NCBI GenBank assembly: GCA_900708905.1
Contig: CAADRB010000130.1
Span: 52,956-116,955, forward strand
Direction: 5' to 3'
Length of the DNA: 64,000 nt
DNA from: Hymenolepis diminuta
Lineage: Eukaryota; Platyhelminthes; Cestoda; Cyclophyllidea; Hymenolepididae
In this document: one piece after another, positions 44,911 through 56,900 of the stretch
Layout: the number at the start of each line of letters is the position of its first letter
How positions within the stretch are numbered: the stretch's first letter is position 1
Translations under genes and position numbers: made by a program
The notes under the pieces: generated by a model
What the model saw: only the letters and a program-made list of their open reading frames with translations
What the model was told of the DNA's origin: nothing
The model's database searches: none

Positions 44911-45395
44911 AATAACAGGCATCTTCATTTTTCACTCTAAAAGACCTCCCAGTATCATGATGGCCGACGGAAACAAAATTTAACCATAAACTTGTCTTCC
45001 TCAAGCACCCTTGTTAACCACTAGCGAAAATATTCTTATGAAAAAGGACAAATTATGTTCGTAGATTCCACGATTATCCTCACCTCGATAAATTCATTCA
45101 AAAAATCAACTTTGTTTCACATTGATAAGCAAGACTTTCAAATTGTCTATTTGAAGTGTTTCCAGGAATCCCGCCTTATGTCCTTACGAAGTGCGGTCGT
45201 GTTACTAATGTTTAGAGAACGGGCGATATTTAGAGGTGCGAAAACTGACACAAAATCGGTATGTTGGTTTATAATTGAGTTTATTAGGATATGCGTACTT
45301 GGTCTGAGGCTGCAGGATCGGCTTATTTTCATTCAGTCGGTCGATTTGGGTTTCTTGATTAGGCCTCCCCGAATTATATTACTTTCCACCCTGTT

Positions 45396-45786
45396 CTAGT
45401 CAGCGATGTGGCTCCGAAATTTGTTGTATTCATCCACCAGATTGCATAACGTAACACCTCGTTTCTTATACTCAGCACACAACGGAAAGGAATATTTCCA
45501 CATAATATGCGGAATGAAGACCCTGAATGAATACAAGGCACCTGAATGGATCATCTTTCTGCGATCCAAATGAAAATGCATTGCAAATCCGATCTACAAC
45601 GGGTGTTTGCTTCTGAATATTTTCACCTTCGCGTGTGGCCAAATGTAAGCACTTAAAACGACTATTGAAAAGCGAGGTGTAGTGGATATTTCTATCGTCT
45701 CTCAAAGCACCAATTCCTTTGGCAAAGTGGTAGGAGATAGGCCAGGTAATGATCGTGATCGGTTTTGTTGAACTTCCGGAGAACAT
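45396..45786 (-). mobile_element. Gypsy-type retrotransposon gag remnant
   Basis: Two minus frames meet at a frameshift near 45485. Together they give YTSLFNSRFKCLHLATREGE, then VDRICNAFSFGSQKDDPFRC, LVFIQGLHSAYY and, in the second frame, YKKRGVTLCNLVDEYNKF. Order and spacing fit the gag of Gypsy-like elements, where an R-x-x-x-L stretch leads to a D-x-F-K-C-L-x-F-x-x-G-L core and then a V-T-L-x-x-L-x-E segment. No protease, reverse transcriptase or zinc knuckle remains. 45170-45400 may hold LTR or internal sequence of the same element. Confidence 0.5.
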
Positions 45787-47160
45787 GATGATTTTCCTGT
45801 CATTAGACTTTCATAAAAATCCCATTCTGAGCATACCACGCCACAAATACTTCACCCACAGAGGGTTCGTAACAGAATTCACCAACGCACTTAAGGCGGA
45901 CTTCGAAGTCTTAAGAACACCCTCAGTACTAATCTCAATAAATAATCCTCGCTACACCTAACCGATCTGATCTGATCTGACGGCGCATTTTATGCATCGA
46001 TCTATCAATACGAAAACGTGGATCTTGTATTGAAATAGTGGTTTGGGTGGTTTTGTATTGAGGTGCTCTCGGGTCGTGTTTGTAACTGGTGCAATGTCTT
46101 AGGGAATCCAAGAGTCGGTTACGATATTCCATGGAGAAGAGCAGGTGCGCGATGACAGGCTTTTATAAACATGCACTTTAAGAAGCATTTCGGACAGTTC
46201 AGAAAATTCTACAAACATTAAAATGTAAGCATTTTATGATATTATCAGCTGATTGAAATTTCTCTGAATCCGCTTCCAGTAGCAGTTTCAGCGAATCACT
46301 GCATGATCAACCTATCTGAACCCACAATTGACTTCCATTAGCCAAAGTTAGTCAGTGTGACAGAGCAATGCGCCCTCTGGGTGTGCGCAGATGGAAATCA
46401 AACACGTGAGCTCTAATTTCATCGTTCAATTTTATGTCTTCTCTGCTTCGCTATCCTCTGGGAATGTTTATTTTATTTTGTATCTCATGATGCGTATCAT
46501 ACTAATAATCCTTTCATATATGAAAGAAAAATTGCCCTCAATGATGAAAGTGCTGCAAATAAGAAGAGCTTCAAATCAAGTCAAATGCCGGCTCGAATTA
46601 AAGTCTGTTCAGCCCTACGCCTTCCATTCGTCATCATGATTCCCCAAATTGTGTTTCATTAATTTGTCATTTTCATGGCCCGCCTCTATGCGAAAGCTTC
46701 ATGAAAGAAGTCAATTTCACATATCTGCGGAGGTATAAATGGCCAGTGATTGATCACAATTAGGAAACCCTACTATGCATAACTTCCGAATTGCTGGTTC
46801 TAAAAATGTGGGAAATTCTCGTGAATGAGAGAATGGGAGGAGAAGAGATGTGAGTGAAGGATTTGAGCAAATAAAATGACGAGCGTGAGTGTTCGAGTGT
46901 GTGTCAGTTGGAGAGTTTCGTTTGAGCCACTTAGGAAGGCGAGACAAGGGAAGAGTGCACACTATTAAGGTGAACTGAGATAACTTGTAGTTATCAGATA
47001 CGCTGAGTCAAGTTACGCCGAAGAAGGCAAAACTGGTAGACGATAATGCTGTAATAAATAAGCGTGCAATTTTACTTAAATATTTTCAGTAGCGACAGTA
47101 AAACTCAAAGTTGAAAGCACTACGCCAAGTAAGAAAAGTCAACGGCAGCGAATCGTAAAA
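45787..47160. repeat. Mixed repeats (G5, H)
   Basis: 45960-46140 resembles the inverted flank at 10310-10440 ('gtttgggtggttttgtattg'). 46600-46745 is repeat H. 46860-47160 has the inverted 'cactcgaacactcacgctcg' flank also seen at 41270-41540 and 21400-21600. No gene supported. Confidence 0.4.
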
Positions 47161-47465
47161 TTGAGAGGTAATTTTGTGAATGAAATACATTTACTCAACG
47201 ACAGAAGGAGGATGAGATTCATTACTGATGCGCATCTCGTTTTCTTCCACGAACGTCGACATGCATTCGGTCTTCAAATTGGAGCGGAAATTTTATCACA
47301 ATTTTATTCAGCCCAACTCTTCCACCTCTCCACTTCGTCATCTTCCCAAATCACTCACTCACTGTGGACGTATGCCTCACCGTTGTAAAATACACGGTCC
47401 CGTGTCCTCTCTAATAACCAAATTGATGAATATCGCATCGAAAGAACTCCTTCCCCTCTAATCTC
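47161..47465 (+). repeat. Counterpart of 21000-21320
   Basis: Two plus frames (75 and 77 codons) match two minus frames of the 21 kb copy (VNEIHLLNDRRRMRFITDAH; VFKLERKFYHNFIQPNSS). No start context or domain supports a gene. Confidence 0.4.
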
Positions 47466-48031
47466 CACAACTGATCCTCGCTAGAAATCACCTACCTGAT
47501 TGTCAATTATCTGCGAGTCATTGTTAAATAGTAAGAAATGCTTGTTTAATTCTTCAGCACAGGTTGAACCTACCCGGAGACAATCCACCTGAAGATCCCA
47601 TTGTAAACTTAACGAAGTGGTGCTTCAATTGCAAAGTACTCTCACAGAAATAAATAAAAGTATTGAATTAGAGTCCGTGTATACCACAACTCTCACTTCA
47701 TCCATTAATTCGAAAACCCACTTTTTCTGTAATTAAAATGCTCGAGTCCATTTGAACCTCTCCTTCACTAGGTTCACCTTCTCTATCACTCCTATTACAT
47801 ATCGCCATCAATTACATCCCGTTACAATTGGCAGTGAAAACGTAGAGTAATTATAGTTTTGCCCTTGAGTATTGGTGTTATAATCACATCTATACATCCT
47901 GCCCCACTTCCCTATTCCAGTCCCTCAAATTGGACTTCTCCATTTCCCATGAAATGTGAAATTGTGCTTCTCTTTATCCCTCCCACTTAACTTCCAAGAA
48001 GATTATTAAGGCTCAGTGCAATATTAGGGCA

Positions 48032-48334
48032 GTGCATTTAACTAGTTTCCGCATGAGAAAAGCTGTCGTCGTGTTGCCAACTGTAGTCTGTCTGGAGTAT
48101 GACTGTCCGGCCTCTTATATGAATTTCGATGGCGGGAGATGCAACGGGAATGATAAGGATGAGTCGGAATGTAAGCGCACACAAATACTCCGTCGGTTCT
48201 GCAAGAAGTGGAGGTCAGGAATCTTCCAGTATCTTATAAGGCATCCCAGTACAATTGCCTTCCTCTGCATTGAATTTAACAAAGCATTGGCAGTAACTCG
48301 GAGACTGACCAGTCATGCCTATGTACTTGCTTAG
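48032..48334 (+). CDS. Hypothetical 100-codon frame, partly duplicated
   Basis: Reads MRKAVVVLPTVVCLEYDCPA, then MNFDGGRCNGNDKDESECKR, and ends at TAG. Its first third is shared with 37.4-37.5 kb, where the frame is closed after MNFDGV. A Cys-containing, charged middle part gives a protein-like look. No domain recognised; the true limits are unknown (the frame is open upstream). Confidence 0.3.
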   Translation: MHLTSFRMRKAVVVLPTVVCLEYDCPASYMNFDGGRCNGNDKDESECKRTQILRRFCKKWRSGIFQYLIRHPSTIAFLCIEFNKALAVTRRLTSHAYVLA

Positions 48335-48349
48335 ATGACACATTGATAT

Positions 48350-49100
48350 TGAGGTGAATCAAAAAGTGTTCACAGAAGGTTTATGGAAAAGAGGTGATCG
48401 ATTGGTGTTTTAGTACAAAAGAGCAATTGGTCATCCTTCGTCATTTGATTGGGTAAATAATGCATTTCGAGGCTTATTCGGTGGGATTAATTGAAAGTAA
48501 ATTCTCGAAAACACTTAAAACAGCAATTGAACAGTTTTGTTTATCAATGTGAGACAAAGTTGGTTTTTTGAATGAGTTGGTCGAGGTGAGGATAATCGAG
48601 TAGGTTCAACCTGTGCTGATAACGTCGACAAACATTTGTTGATTTTTCGTACACCAACCTGGAGTGCCGTCTTTCATGTCCCTGTGACGCAAAACCCCTT
48701 CTGACATGTCCAAACGCACCATCGATCTCCTTCTTTCCATAACCGCCTTGTGTCATCTAAAATGTACATCTGCGCTCAAGTTCTCCTATGTTCTTGCCCA
48801 AGTGACTCATATGAGGCTATCTTTTTTCCCTAACTGTTGTTTCCCACACAATAACAACGCATGCCTGTCAGTTACCAGCACCTCTCTTTCTCACCACGCT
48901 CCCCTCTCTATCTCTCCCACCCGCTTCAACTTCTTCACAGATTAATTGCCCTGTTGTGTGACCCCACCTCTCTTTCCTTGATTCTCTTTCGATTCCTCTA
49001 CCAATATATCCTTCCTCATCCCAATTTCCCTATCTGCGACTGCTACTTGATAGGAGTGGTGACCTCACTTGGACACGTCAATTTATCCCCTGCTTTGTCG
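48350..49100. other. Repeat B/C fragments and T/C-rich DNA
   Basis: 48360-48410 is an inverted repeat C fragment and 48420-48640 a repeat B fragment. 48700-49080 is C/T-rich on this strand with 79-81 codon frames of low-complexity composition. 48655-48800 is the inverted counterpart of 53620-53790. Confidence 0.4.
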
Positions 49101-49102
49101 TT

Positions 49103-49468
49103 TTGAAACAGAAAACAATTTTGACTCATTTTACACTTCAGTGTGCAATTATTCTGCAAATGAACGAACACCTTCTCCCTCACTCTCTGATTACCTTTTC
49201 AGAGGAACTTGAAATGATCAAACGGAAGAGTTGTGTTGACCGTGGTGTGTGGAAAAGAAAAGAAAAGTTTAGATTTACTATCAGCATTCTGCAAAAGGCC
49301 CTTGTTCATGAAGTTGAGATGAATGTGTTTATTTCAGTAATTAAAGAGAAAGACAGGAAGGAGGTAAAAGGCCGCCAGATTGAGGGAAGAGAATGTGGAA
49401 TTGACTCTCACCAACTTATTTTCCGGTCAATTTCCAATTCAATGGACGGCACCGCCAAACTGAACTAA
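49103..49468 (+). CDS. Hypothetical 121-codon frame in repeat D
   Basis: The frame contains EELEMIKRKSCVDRGVW after an acceptor-like ccttttcag, then FRFTISILQKALVHEVEMNV and RECGIDSHQLIF, ending at TAA. The second part is conserved in frame at 8040-8180 and partly inverted near 57.9 kb. A real exon is possible; no domain recognised. Confidence 0.3.
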   Translation: MKQKTILTHFTLQCAIILQMNEHLLPHSLITFSEELEMIKRKSCVDRGVWKRKEKFRFTISILQKALVHEVEMNVFISVIKEKDRKEVKGRQIEGRECGIDSHQLIFRSISNSMDGTAKLN

Positions 49469-49469
49469 A

Positions 49470-49990
49470 CAAATGAAACAAAGTGAAGGCGATCTGATAC
49501 TTTCTGTTAAAATGAAACAGTAAAATCAGGAATCGAAGTGAATTAGCAAAATATTTCAAGTAACATCAATCAAGTTGTTCTTTAAATGCCTCATGAAGGA
49601 GGAAAAAAATTCGAGTTTCCCATCCGCATCGGAAGATGAGAATAAGAAAATAGCTTACTTCAGTGGAATTGGAAGTAATTACCAGATATAATTTCTCGGA
49701 AAATTCAAATCTGCTGTTCACTTGGAATAAAGCACATCGAGATGCGACAGATTCAATAAAATACCCAATTTATATGCCAGCACTTGAGAACTTGATAAAA
49801 CTTAAAACTGCTGCCCTGGAGACGAACCCCAAAATGTGAACTGTGGAGCGTGAAATATCTATATAGAGAGTTAACAAGGAGAGCAACAAAACGGGGTCAA
49901 GGAGGTCCGCTTACCGATTTCTGCAAAGTCCAGCATCTCCATCACGTCCACGTACACTCCACAGCCAATTACGCAGAAGGTGGAGCATAA
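49470..49990. repeat. Repeat E copy and subfamily-B fragment
   Basis: Repeat E to about 49600; 49600-49760 recurs inverted at 57530-57640. A minus-strand subfamily-B end lies at 49870-49980 ('cagcatctccatcacgtcca'). Confidence 0.5.
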
Positions 49991-50655
49991 CAGCACCAAT
50001 AAACAAGGAAGAAATTATCAATCGATAGTGGAAATTGTGATTTTGAAATCAACCAAAAGTAATCACCTCCGTCCACTTCCATTTGATGTCTGAATCTGTT
50101 AATTAAAGGAGGAATATTCATCTCCTACGTTGAATTTGTCAAAATAATATTCACATTAAAGCAGAGGATGTGTTGGAGGAGCGAATGAAATTTCACTCCC
50201 CAACAAACTACGAAATTGAACTAGTTTTCATGATAGAGGCGGTTTTGATTGGTTCACTTCCATTTCTCCTTCTTGACCTTCACTGGTCTAACCACACTTA
50301 GAGCGATTGAGAAAATGGAAAAGGAAGACTCTTTTCAATCTTCTCCTAAATAATTAAGCAGATGAGTTAAGGTTGCTTTAAACACATTCCCCTGTGACCG
50401 TTTGACTTCATAGCAGCTAATTATGCCAATCACTGAGCAAATGATTTGACCAGTGAAGGGCAAGAAGGAGAAGTGGAAATGAGCAAAGCAAAACTAAATG
50501 TATTGTGAGAACTTGCCTCTTTATGTACCCCGTAATGGAGAAGATATTTCTCTATTCCTTCCTCCACCATATTCCCTGCCTATTTCGATTAGTATTTTAA
50601 CAAATACTGCGTTGAGGTGAGAATTGTTCCTACTATAAATAGATTAACTCAGCAA

Positions 50656-50900
50656 GTGGGTACAAACTTGATTGATTCTGAGGTGATTTACAGGTTGAAT
50701 TCATGATGATCAAAGCCTCAATTTCTACTGTTGATTGACAGTGAAGTCTCAGTTACTGGGTGGTGCAGTGCCTCATCGTCAAAACCCAATCACTTTGCTA
50801 ACTTCATGTGCATTTCAAGCAGAATTGAAGTATAAAAATGGAGAGTCTGCATATCGGATGTGCCTCGCAGAGGGAAGAAAGACTGGGAAAATTGCTTTCG
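50656..50900 (+). pseudogene. Fused E1/E5 exon, copy P
   Basis: E0 at 50656-50682 (ATG changed to GTG, VGTNLIDSE), then E1 from 50753 (LLGGAVPHRQNPITLLTSCA) joined in frame to E5 (MCLAEGRKTGK) at the same point as in copies C and M. About 50895 it passes into unrelated sequence, with TGA at 50947. Preceded by TATAAATAG at 50634. Confidence 0.6.
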
Positions 50901-50990
50901 CTCGATATTTCCCAATCATCTTGCCCCAGAGTTCATTGTGCCATTGAGAACAAGAGAACAAATCTGAGCATCGGAAACAGTCTTAGTCGA

Positions 50991-51010
50991 TATATATATA
51001 TATATATATA
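50991..51010. repeat. (TA)10 microsatellite
   Basis: Ten perfect TA units just downstream of copy P. Confidence 0.9.
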
Positions 51011-51324
51011 CCTGATACCACATTTAATATTGAATAAAAGAATTCCACATCCAATGGATGAGGTGAGTTGAACTAGTCGGATATCGAATACTAGCGGGTG
51101 CTTCTTTACAATAAGCGTTTTAGCTCACTTTTCTTCATCATTTATATTTGAAGATTCCTTCATAATCTGGTTCACCAGCAACTGAATTCAATGGATCCTT
51201 TGACGAAGAACGCGTTCGGTCACCACACAGGACAGCTCTCTCAACGTCCTCAGCATTGGCTCCTATTGTCCTAGTACTCGCTTAAAGAAACAGAATTCAA
51301 TCTTCTGATCGAAAACACCTTCAG

Positions 51325-51545
51325 TCATAGAATGGGAGTCAGTTTCACTAAGCCTTCTTTGGGATTTTTAATATCCATTTTCACAGCTCTCTCTTCTAGA
51401 CCTTTGTAATTCTCTGGAGGACAAAGGCATATGAAATGCCTCACTCCATTAATCACGTGGTCATGTATTTGAAAAGATGACGGACCCAAATCTCCACCGA
51501 TATACATTCATCAAAACTTCTTTAAGGAGATATCTGAGCCTCTTT
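51325..51545 (-). pseudogene. G-family exon G1, inverted copy
   Basis: Minus strand: MYIGGDLGPSSFQIHDHVIN, then CPPENYKGLEERAVKMDIKN and GLVKLTPIL, stop. It is longer than the 10.9 kb copy because it lacks that internal deletion. A stop precedes MYIGG in this copy (KFWW in the other). Repeat G5 follows at 51600-51860, inverted. Confidence 0.4.
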
Positions 51546-52028
51546 GTGACTAGTTTATCAAATGCTCAATTTATATTTTAAACTCTACACCATACCCTGT
51601 ATTATTGCAAAGTTAACTGTTGTGGTGAAGGGCATGAGCAGATAAGATGACGACCTTGAGTGTTCGAGCCTGTGTCAGTTGGACAGTTTCGTTTGAGTCT
51701 CAAATCACTCACTGACTGTGGATTATGCATCGTGTCCACTCTAACAATAATATTAATGAATACCTCATCGAAAAAACCCACTTTGTACTGATCTCACCAA
51801 ATAATCCTCCCTAGATCTAACCGACCTGATGGTCAATTATGTGAGAGTCTTTGTGTTACGTATAAGACAATAATATTTTCCACCTTCGAATGGGTGGTTT
51901 TGTATTGAGGTGCTGTCGGATCGCCTTTGAAACGAATATTTTGCTGAAAATGTCACACGCACATATTTATTCAAGTTTGAATCTATTATTTCATAAATAC
52001 TTCATGTTCGTGGAAGATATTAACAGGA

Positions 52029-52700
52029 AATCAGTACTCAAGAAAAGGCCTTTGTTCATGAAGTGATGATTGAGTTCATTCCGGTGAATCGATAATTTCA
52101 AATGAACCGTCATTAACTACAATTGAGGAACAAATTTCCCTTTTCTCCATTTAGCAAGCTATCGCTGAGACAGGAGAAAGAGAGAAAAGATGCAAAACTA
52201 CCAGATTGTAAGGAGAGAATAAGGACCTGCCTCCCACGAACTTACTTTCGGATCGCTATCCAGTTTGATCGAATAAACAGAAACCGGATTGTAATCTGCA
52301 CAAAAATGAAGCGAGTTAAGAGTCTAAGTAAATTGGCAGAGAATTTCAAGATAATTACTTGATTTAATAAAACGCGGAACAAATGCACATAAATTAGTTG
52401 ACCTTGAAAAAATATTACAATTTGAATTGAGAAGAAAAATTTAAAATATCAAATCATTTAATAACTATTGCTCTCGCAATAGAATAGATTTGAAGGCGTG
52501 GACGTAGACCGAATGAAGTCATGGTCCACTGAGCCCCTGCTTGTACGTCCAGCATTTCCATCGCATTCACGTTTTCTCCACGGCCAGCAACGTAGACTCT
52601 CCCTTGGAAATAAGTAGCAAAGTGATCACCACAATGTTCTCTAATCATTGTGAGCACAAACAACTGCCACTCAACAACTAAGCAGTTGATTTTCATTCAC
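52029..52700 (-). pseudogene. Kelch C-terminal remnant, copy T
   Basis: Minus strand: E8 3' half 52454 to about 52660 (YFQGRVYVAGRGENVNAMEM; LDVQAGAQWTMTSFG), E9 ending 52251 (donor gtaagttcg), E10 about 52060-52160 (LAKWRKGKFVP, then TAG). The E8 end has lost NELFVKG. Poly(A) signal at 51966-51971. The 5' side is cut by the assembly gap region. Confidence 0.6.
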
Positions 52701-52767
52701 TTCAAGGAATGTTGCATCGTCTCCGTTGACTTGAATTAATTCACATCAGACTGTGAAGACAGAATCC

Positions 52768-53087
52768 NNNNNNNNNNNNNNNNNNNNNNNNNNNNNNNNN
52801 NNNNNNNNNNNNNNNNNNNNNNNNNNNNNNNNNNNNNNNNNNNNNNNNNNNNNNNNNNNNNNNNNNNNNNNNNNNNNNNNNNNNNNNNNNNNNNNNNNNN
52901 NNNNNNNNNNNNNNNNNNNNNNNNNNNNNNNNNNNNNNNNNNNNNNNNNNNNNNNNNNNNNNNNNNNNNNNNNNNNNNNNNNNNNNNNNNNNNNNNNNNN
53001 NNNNNNNNNNNNNNNNNNNNNNNNNNNNNNNNNNNNNNNNNNNNNNNNNNNNNNNNNNNNNNNNNNNNNNNNNNNNNNNNNNNNNNN
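52768..53087. other. Assembly gap (320 N)
   Basis: A run of N. Left of it ends copy T, right of it starts inside G1. Open frames running through it are artefacts. Single Ns also occur at 23727, 23769, 36952 and 58110. Confidence 0.98.
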
Positions 53088-53440
53088 CTATTTTACATGC
53101 CTTGATTCTCCAGAGAATCACAAAGGTCTAGCTGACAGAGCCGTGAACCTGGATATTAGAAATCCCGAAAAACGGTTAGTGAAACTGACACCTATTCTAA
53201 GATAGAAGGCGTTTTCGATTGGAACTCGAGACGAGAGATAAAATGGAAGGAACTGTTCATTTCTATCATTTCCCACAATTTTCTATCTTTAACCAGGGAA
53301 ACAGCCGATCACGGACGGTTGAGAACATTTCTCGAAGAATGATGCTAAGACTGAGCTGTAGATGGCAAATGAGAGTTAAAATTCAGGCAGATAAATTCTC
53401 CCTGATAAACCTTGCGGCGCAAATTCATACACAAAATTAA
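53088..53440 (+). pseudogene. G-family exons G1 (3' part) to G3
   Basis: G1: CLDSPENHKGLADRAVNLDI then RLVKLTPILR. The following frame 53219-53440 carries G2 (MEGTVHFYHFPQ) and G3 (RTVENISRRMMLRLSCRW; AAQIHTQN) without a stop because the G2 donor region has changed. G4 is missing; after 53515 the sequence differs. Confidence 0.45.
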
Positions 53441-53519
53441 ATCTGTATGCAAGTCTTCACAGAAAAGATGATATATTGACAAATGTGCTATTGAAGTACC
53501 ACTTAACAACAGTAGGTTA

Positions 53520-53900
53520 TATTGAATAAAGCTCAGTACACAATTCTCCAGGGATTATAGAGAATTTGGAGATGGGTTTAGCAACGGGAGGTGCCTGGCG
53601 TGTGTGTGTGAAAAACAAAGGTAGCTTTATATGAGTCACTTGGGTATGGAGATGCGAGCACATGAGTGCAGATGTGCTTATAGGTGAAGCGAGACGGTTA
53701 TCAGAAAAGGGGGAAAAATCGGTGGGCGCGTTTGGACACGGCAGACGGGGGTTATGCGTCATAGAGACATAAGAGACGTCACTCCAGTTTCGCGGGCTAA
53801 AAAGCTGAGGTATTATGGTGGAGAAAGCGAATAAAAAGGTAAATCTTGTTTACCTTCTCTAGTAAGAATTTTTATCAGTTTGAAGTAAGGCAAAGCAAAG
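53520..53900. other. Counterpart of 48.65-48.85 kb, no gene
   Basis: 53620-53790 matches 48655-48800 inverted ('gtttggacacggcagacggg' side). An 81-codon minus frame here is not conserved. Confidence 0.35.
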
Positions 53901-53919
53901 TAGAAGGAATATTTTGTTG

Positions 53920-56900
53920 AAACTGCCACCCGCACACATTTATTCAAGTTCAAATCTATTATTTCATAAATAATTCATGTTCGTGGAAGGTATTAGCAGG
54001 AAAACAGCATTCTGAAAAAGGCCTTTGTTCACGAAGAAGTGATGATTGTGTCCATATCGGTGCTTCCATCATTTTAAATGAACCGTCAGCAACTTCCCGT
54101 CAGGAATAAATTCTCTTTGTATCAATTTTTCAAGCTGTTGCGGAGAGAGGAAAAATAGAAAAGAAGTTAAACCACCAGATTGAAAGAAGAGAACAAGGAC
54201 CTGCCTCCAACAGACTTACTTTCGGGTCGCTATCCAGTTCAGTCGAAAAACAACCAGGAACCTCAATATCTGCACAAAATATAATGAAGCAGAATTGAAG
54301 AGAGTTCATAATTTCTTAATTTATTGAAATGCTGAATAAAAAAGCTAATTCAGTTGACCTTGAAAATGAAAATATTGATTAAAATTTGAATATAGATTTA
54401 TTGGGTTGAGATGGAAAATATAAAATTTCAAATCATCTAATAACCTTTTACAAATAATTCATTGCCAACTATCGCCATAAAATAGATTATAAAGCCTGGA
54501 CATAGATTGATTGAAGTCAAGAAGGTCCACTGACCGCTTCCTCCCACGTCCAACATCTCCATCGCATTCACGTGTTCTTCTTGGCCAACAACGTAGACTC
54601 TCCCTTGAAAATAAACTGCAAGAGGACGAAGATAGTGTTCTTCATTCATTGGAGTGAAGGGGAGCCATTGCCAATTCTCGCCTCCTCCACTTTCTCCTTC
54701 ACCAGACCGCCGCGTCAGCAACTCTGTGGAGCGGAGATGTGATCGGTTCCTTCCTCTTCCACCAATGACCAAGATGCCAGAATCTGGAATTCTGACGGCA
54801 GCACACCACGATCTTTCTTCAATCATGGGTGGTAGATAGGACCATCTAGAAGGAGGCAGCAACACTTTCGCTCTTAAGACCACCAAGTGACATAATGGGT
54901 AAGGGAAAATAAAAATTAAAATATAACTCGCCTTTCCAATGCAGCCTCGTAAACTTCATTCCCTAGGCAATCTGTCGAAAAGACGAAAATTTCGTTTTCA
55001 GTTGCCACGCAAACTGGGAGGCTCCTGGCGGTTTTCATATCCGGGAGAGATGACACTTGACCTGTCGAGAGATCCATCAAGTCAACTCTTCTTGAGTGAA
55101 TACCAAAAAAAACCAGTTTGTCTAACATCGGAGAATAAAAGCGTTCAGCATTTCTCTTATTTCATAAAAAAACAAGAAATGAGAGTAACTCACTTTGAAA
55201 TGCAACAACGCTCACTTCTCCATCGACAGGCCATTGGTGTTCAATCTCCACTTCAGTACATTCCGGGTTGAGAATGCATATCCGTTCGCCGTCTCCAATA
55301 TCCCTTAATAGTGCAAGCCTTTCCTGACTTCTTAACACAAAAAGAGAAAGACACGGAATTTAATGTTCTATGCAAAATTTAAACAAACTGAAACGAAAAA
55401 CACCATACTCAGTGGATTCTCCTTTCGCTTCAGTGGAAGAAGGAGGCATCGAGGAGGAAGCGATCGGTTGTTTCTTCTCAGTCTTCCCTGCCTCTGCCAG
55501 CCACCTCCTACAAATCGACAAAATATCTTTCACGAAATTCTCCAAATAAACCCAACGATGGCCTTGCAACTGGTCGAAAATGTGAATGATGAGAAAATGG
55601 AAGAGAGGCATTATCACGTGAACTCATGTCGTCCACATATCTATGTGAAATGTCCTCTCCTATATTCCATTATCCTAAATTGGAACTGCGGACTACTCAG
55701 GTGCATTCACGGACCTCGTGGTGATTACACATGAACTTCTCCGAAATCTCTGTGCTCTACCACAATTTCTGTCAATTTCATATTTAGAAATGATTCATTT
55801 AAAATTATCTGACAGACACAATATCAGATGATGCATTTCAGCTTGTCAATGAAACCTGAATTAATCCGAAAATTGGAGGTTCAATTCAGGTTAAGACTCA
55901 TTTTTTAAAGGATTTTACTGCAGAAATGGGGATAAATCGGTTTGAGGGTACTTTGAGGGTACTGATACACGTGTTTATAGAGGCATTTAAACAAACCTCC
56001 ATTCCACGGGAATGTCTATGCCCTCCACAAAGAGATCCATGATAAGGTCTGGTGTAACTTGAATTCCAGGAAGTGAGACCATGTCTCTGAATGCAGTAGT
56101 GCGAGCTGTGTATTCCTCGTCATCTCTTGATGCATTCCTCCACTCGATTAGTGCCTTCAGTTTCGTTATCGTCGACTCCCGTGCCATCCGAGGACAACCA
56201 AGGAGGCTCATCATGCCTTCTATCTCCGTATTCATATGGAAGAATCGAGATGTCCTAAACATCTCCCAGTTCATTGCCACAAGAGGTGAACACACTTCAA
56301 TCAGAAACTCGTTCTTGGTTGCGTTGGCCACTGACCAGACGTCATTCACATTTGTCTCCTCAATCCTACAATATTTCAAAAAACCATATTTTATTATTCA
56401 AACAACACCGACATTTTCGGTTCCTTCAATTCACCACTCACCTGGCACACAAAAACTTTGTGCACCCATCCACAAGGGCTTTATTTTGAAGGTTGTGTGC
56501 CAGAAGGAATAATCTAAGGGCGGCTTGCGTTGATATATTTTCTATGCCGCCATATGCATATTCCACGGCAGCATTGACTACTCTATCAAAAGCATAAAGT
56601 TCAGCAAATCGCAATCAGCTCACTCATGGGGAAATCTCGACAATTTGACGTGGACAACGTCATTGCCACTCAAATATTTCCCGAACGCGGGGTAACAGGC
56701 AGAAAGAACGTTGAGATGTGCACCCACCTCTTCATCATCCATAGTCTAATTGGGAGAGTTAAAATTTATTCAATTTGCTGACTCACGTGAATGAAAATAT
56801 CGAGGCGTTCTCGTCGTAAGCGCATTCCGCGGAAGCGTGAAAAGTATTCCGAATTTGCCTCTGGATTGATAATTTCAAGGTTGTTCATCAGGCTGCGTTT

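Noticed and set aside
45055..45399. 114-codon plus frame
   Set aside because: No start context, hydrophobic low-information composition, and it lies antisense to retroelement sequence.
47161..47465. Gene conserved with 21.0-21.3 kb
   Set aside because: Two frames are equally conserved, which points to recent DNA duplication rather than selection on one protein.
52741..53205. Open frames of 126-150 codons across 52.7-53.2 kb
   Set aside because: They run through the run of N and are artefacts of the gap.
54654..54839. Pro/Ser-rich plus frames opposite E8
   Set aside because: Antisense shadows of the Gly-rich Kelch loop, seen in every E8 copy.
56081..56512. 143-codon plus frame opposite E3/E4 of copy Q
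   Set aside because: Shadow of the BACK exon; the same shadow appears opposite every E4 copy.
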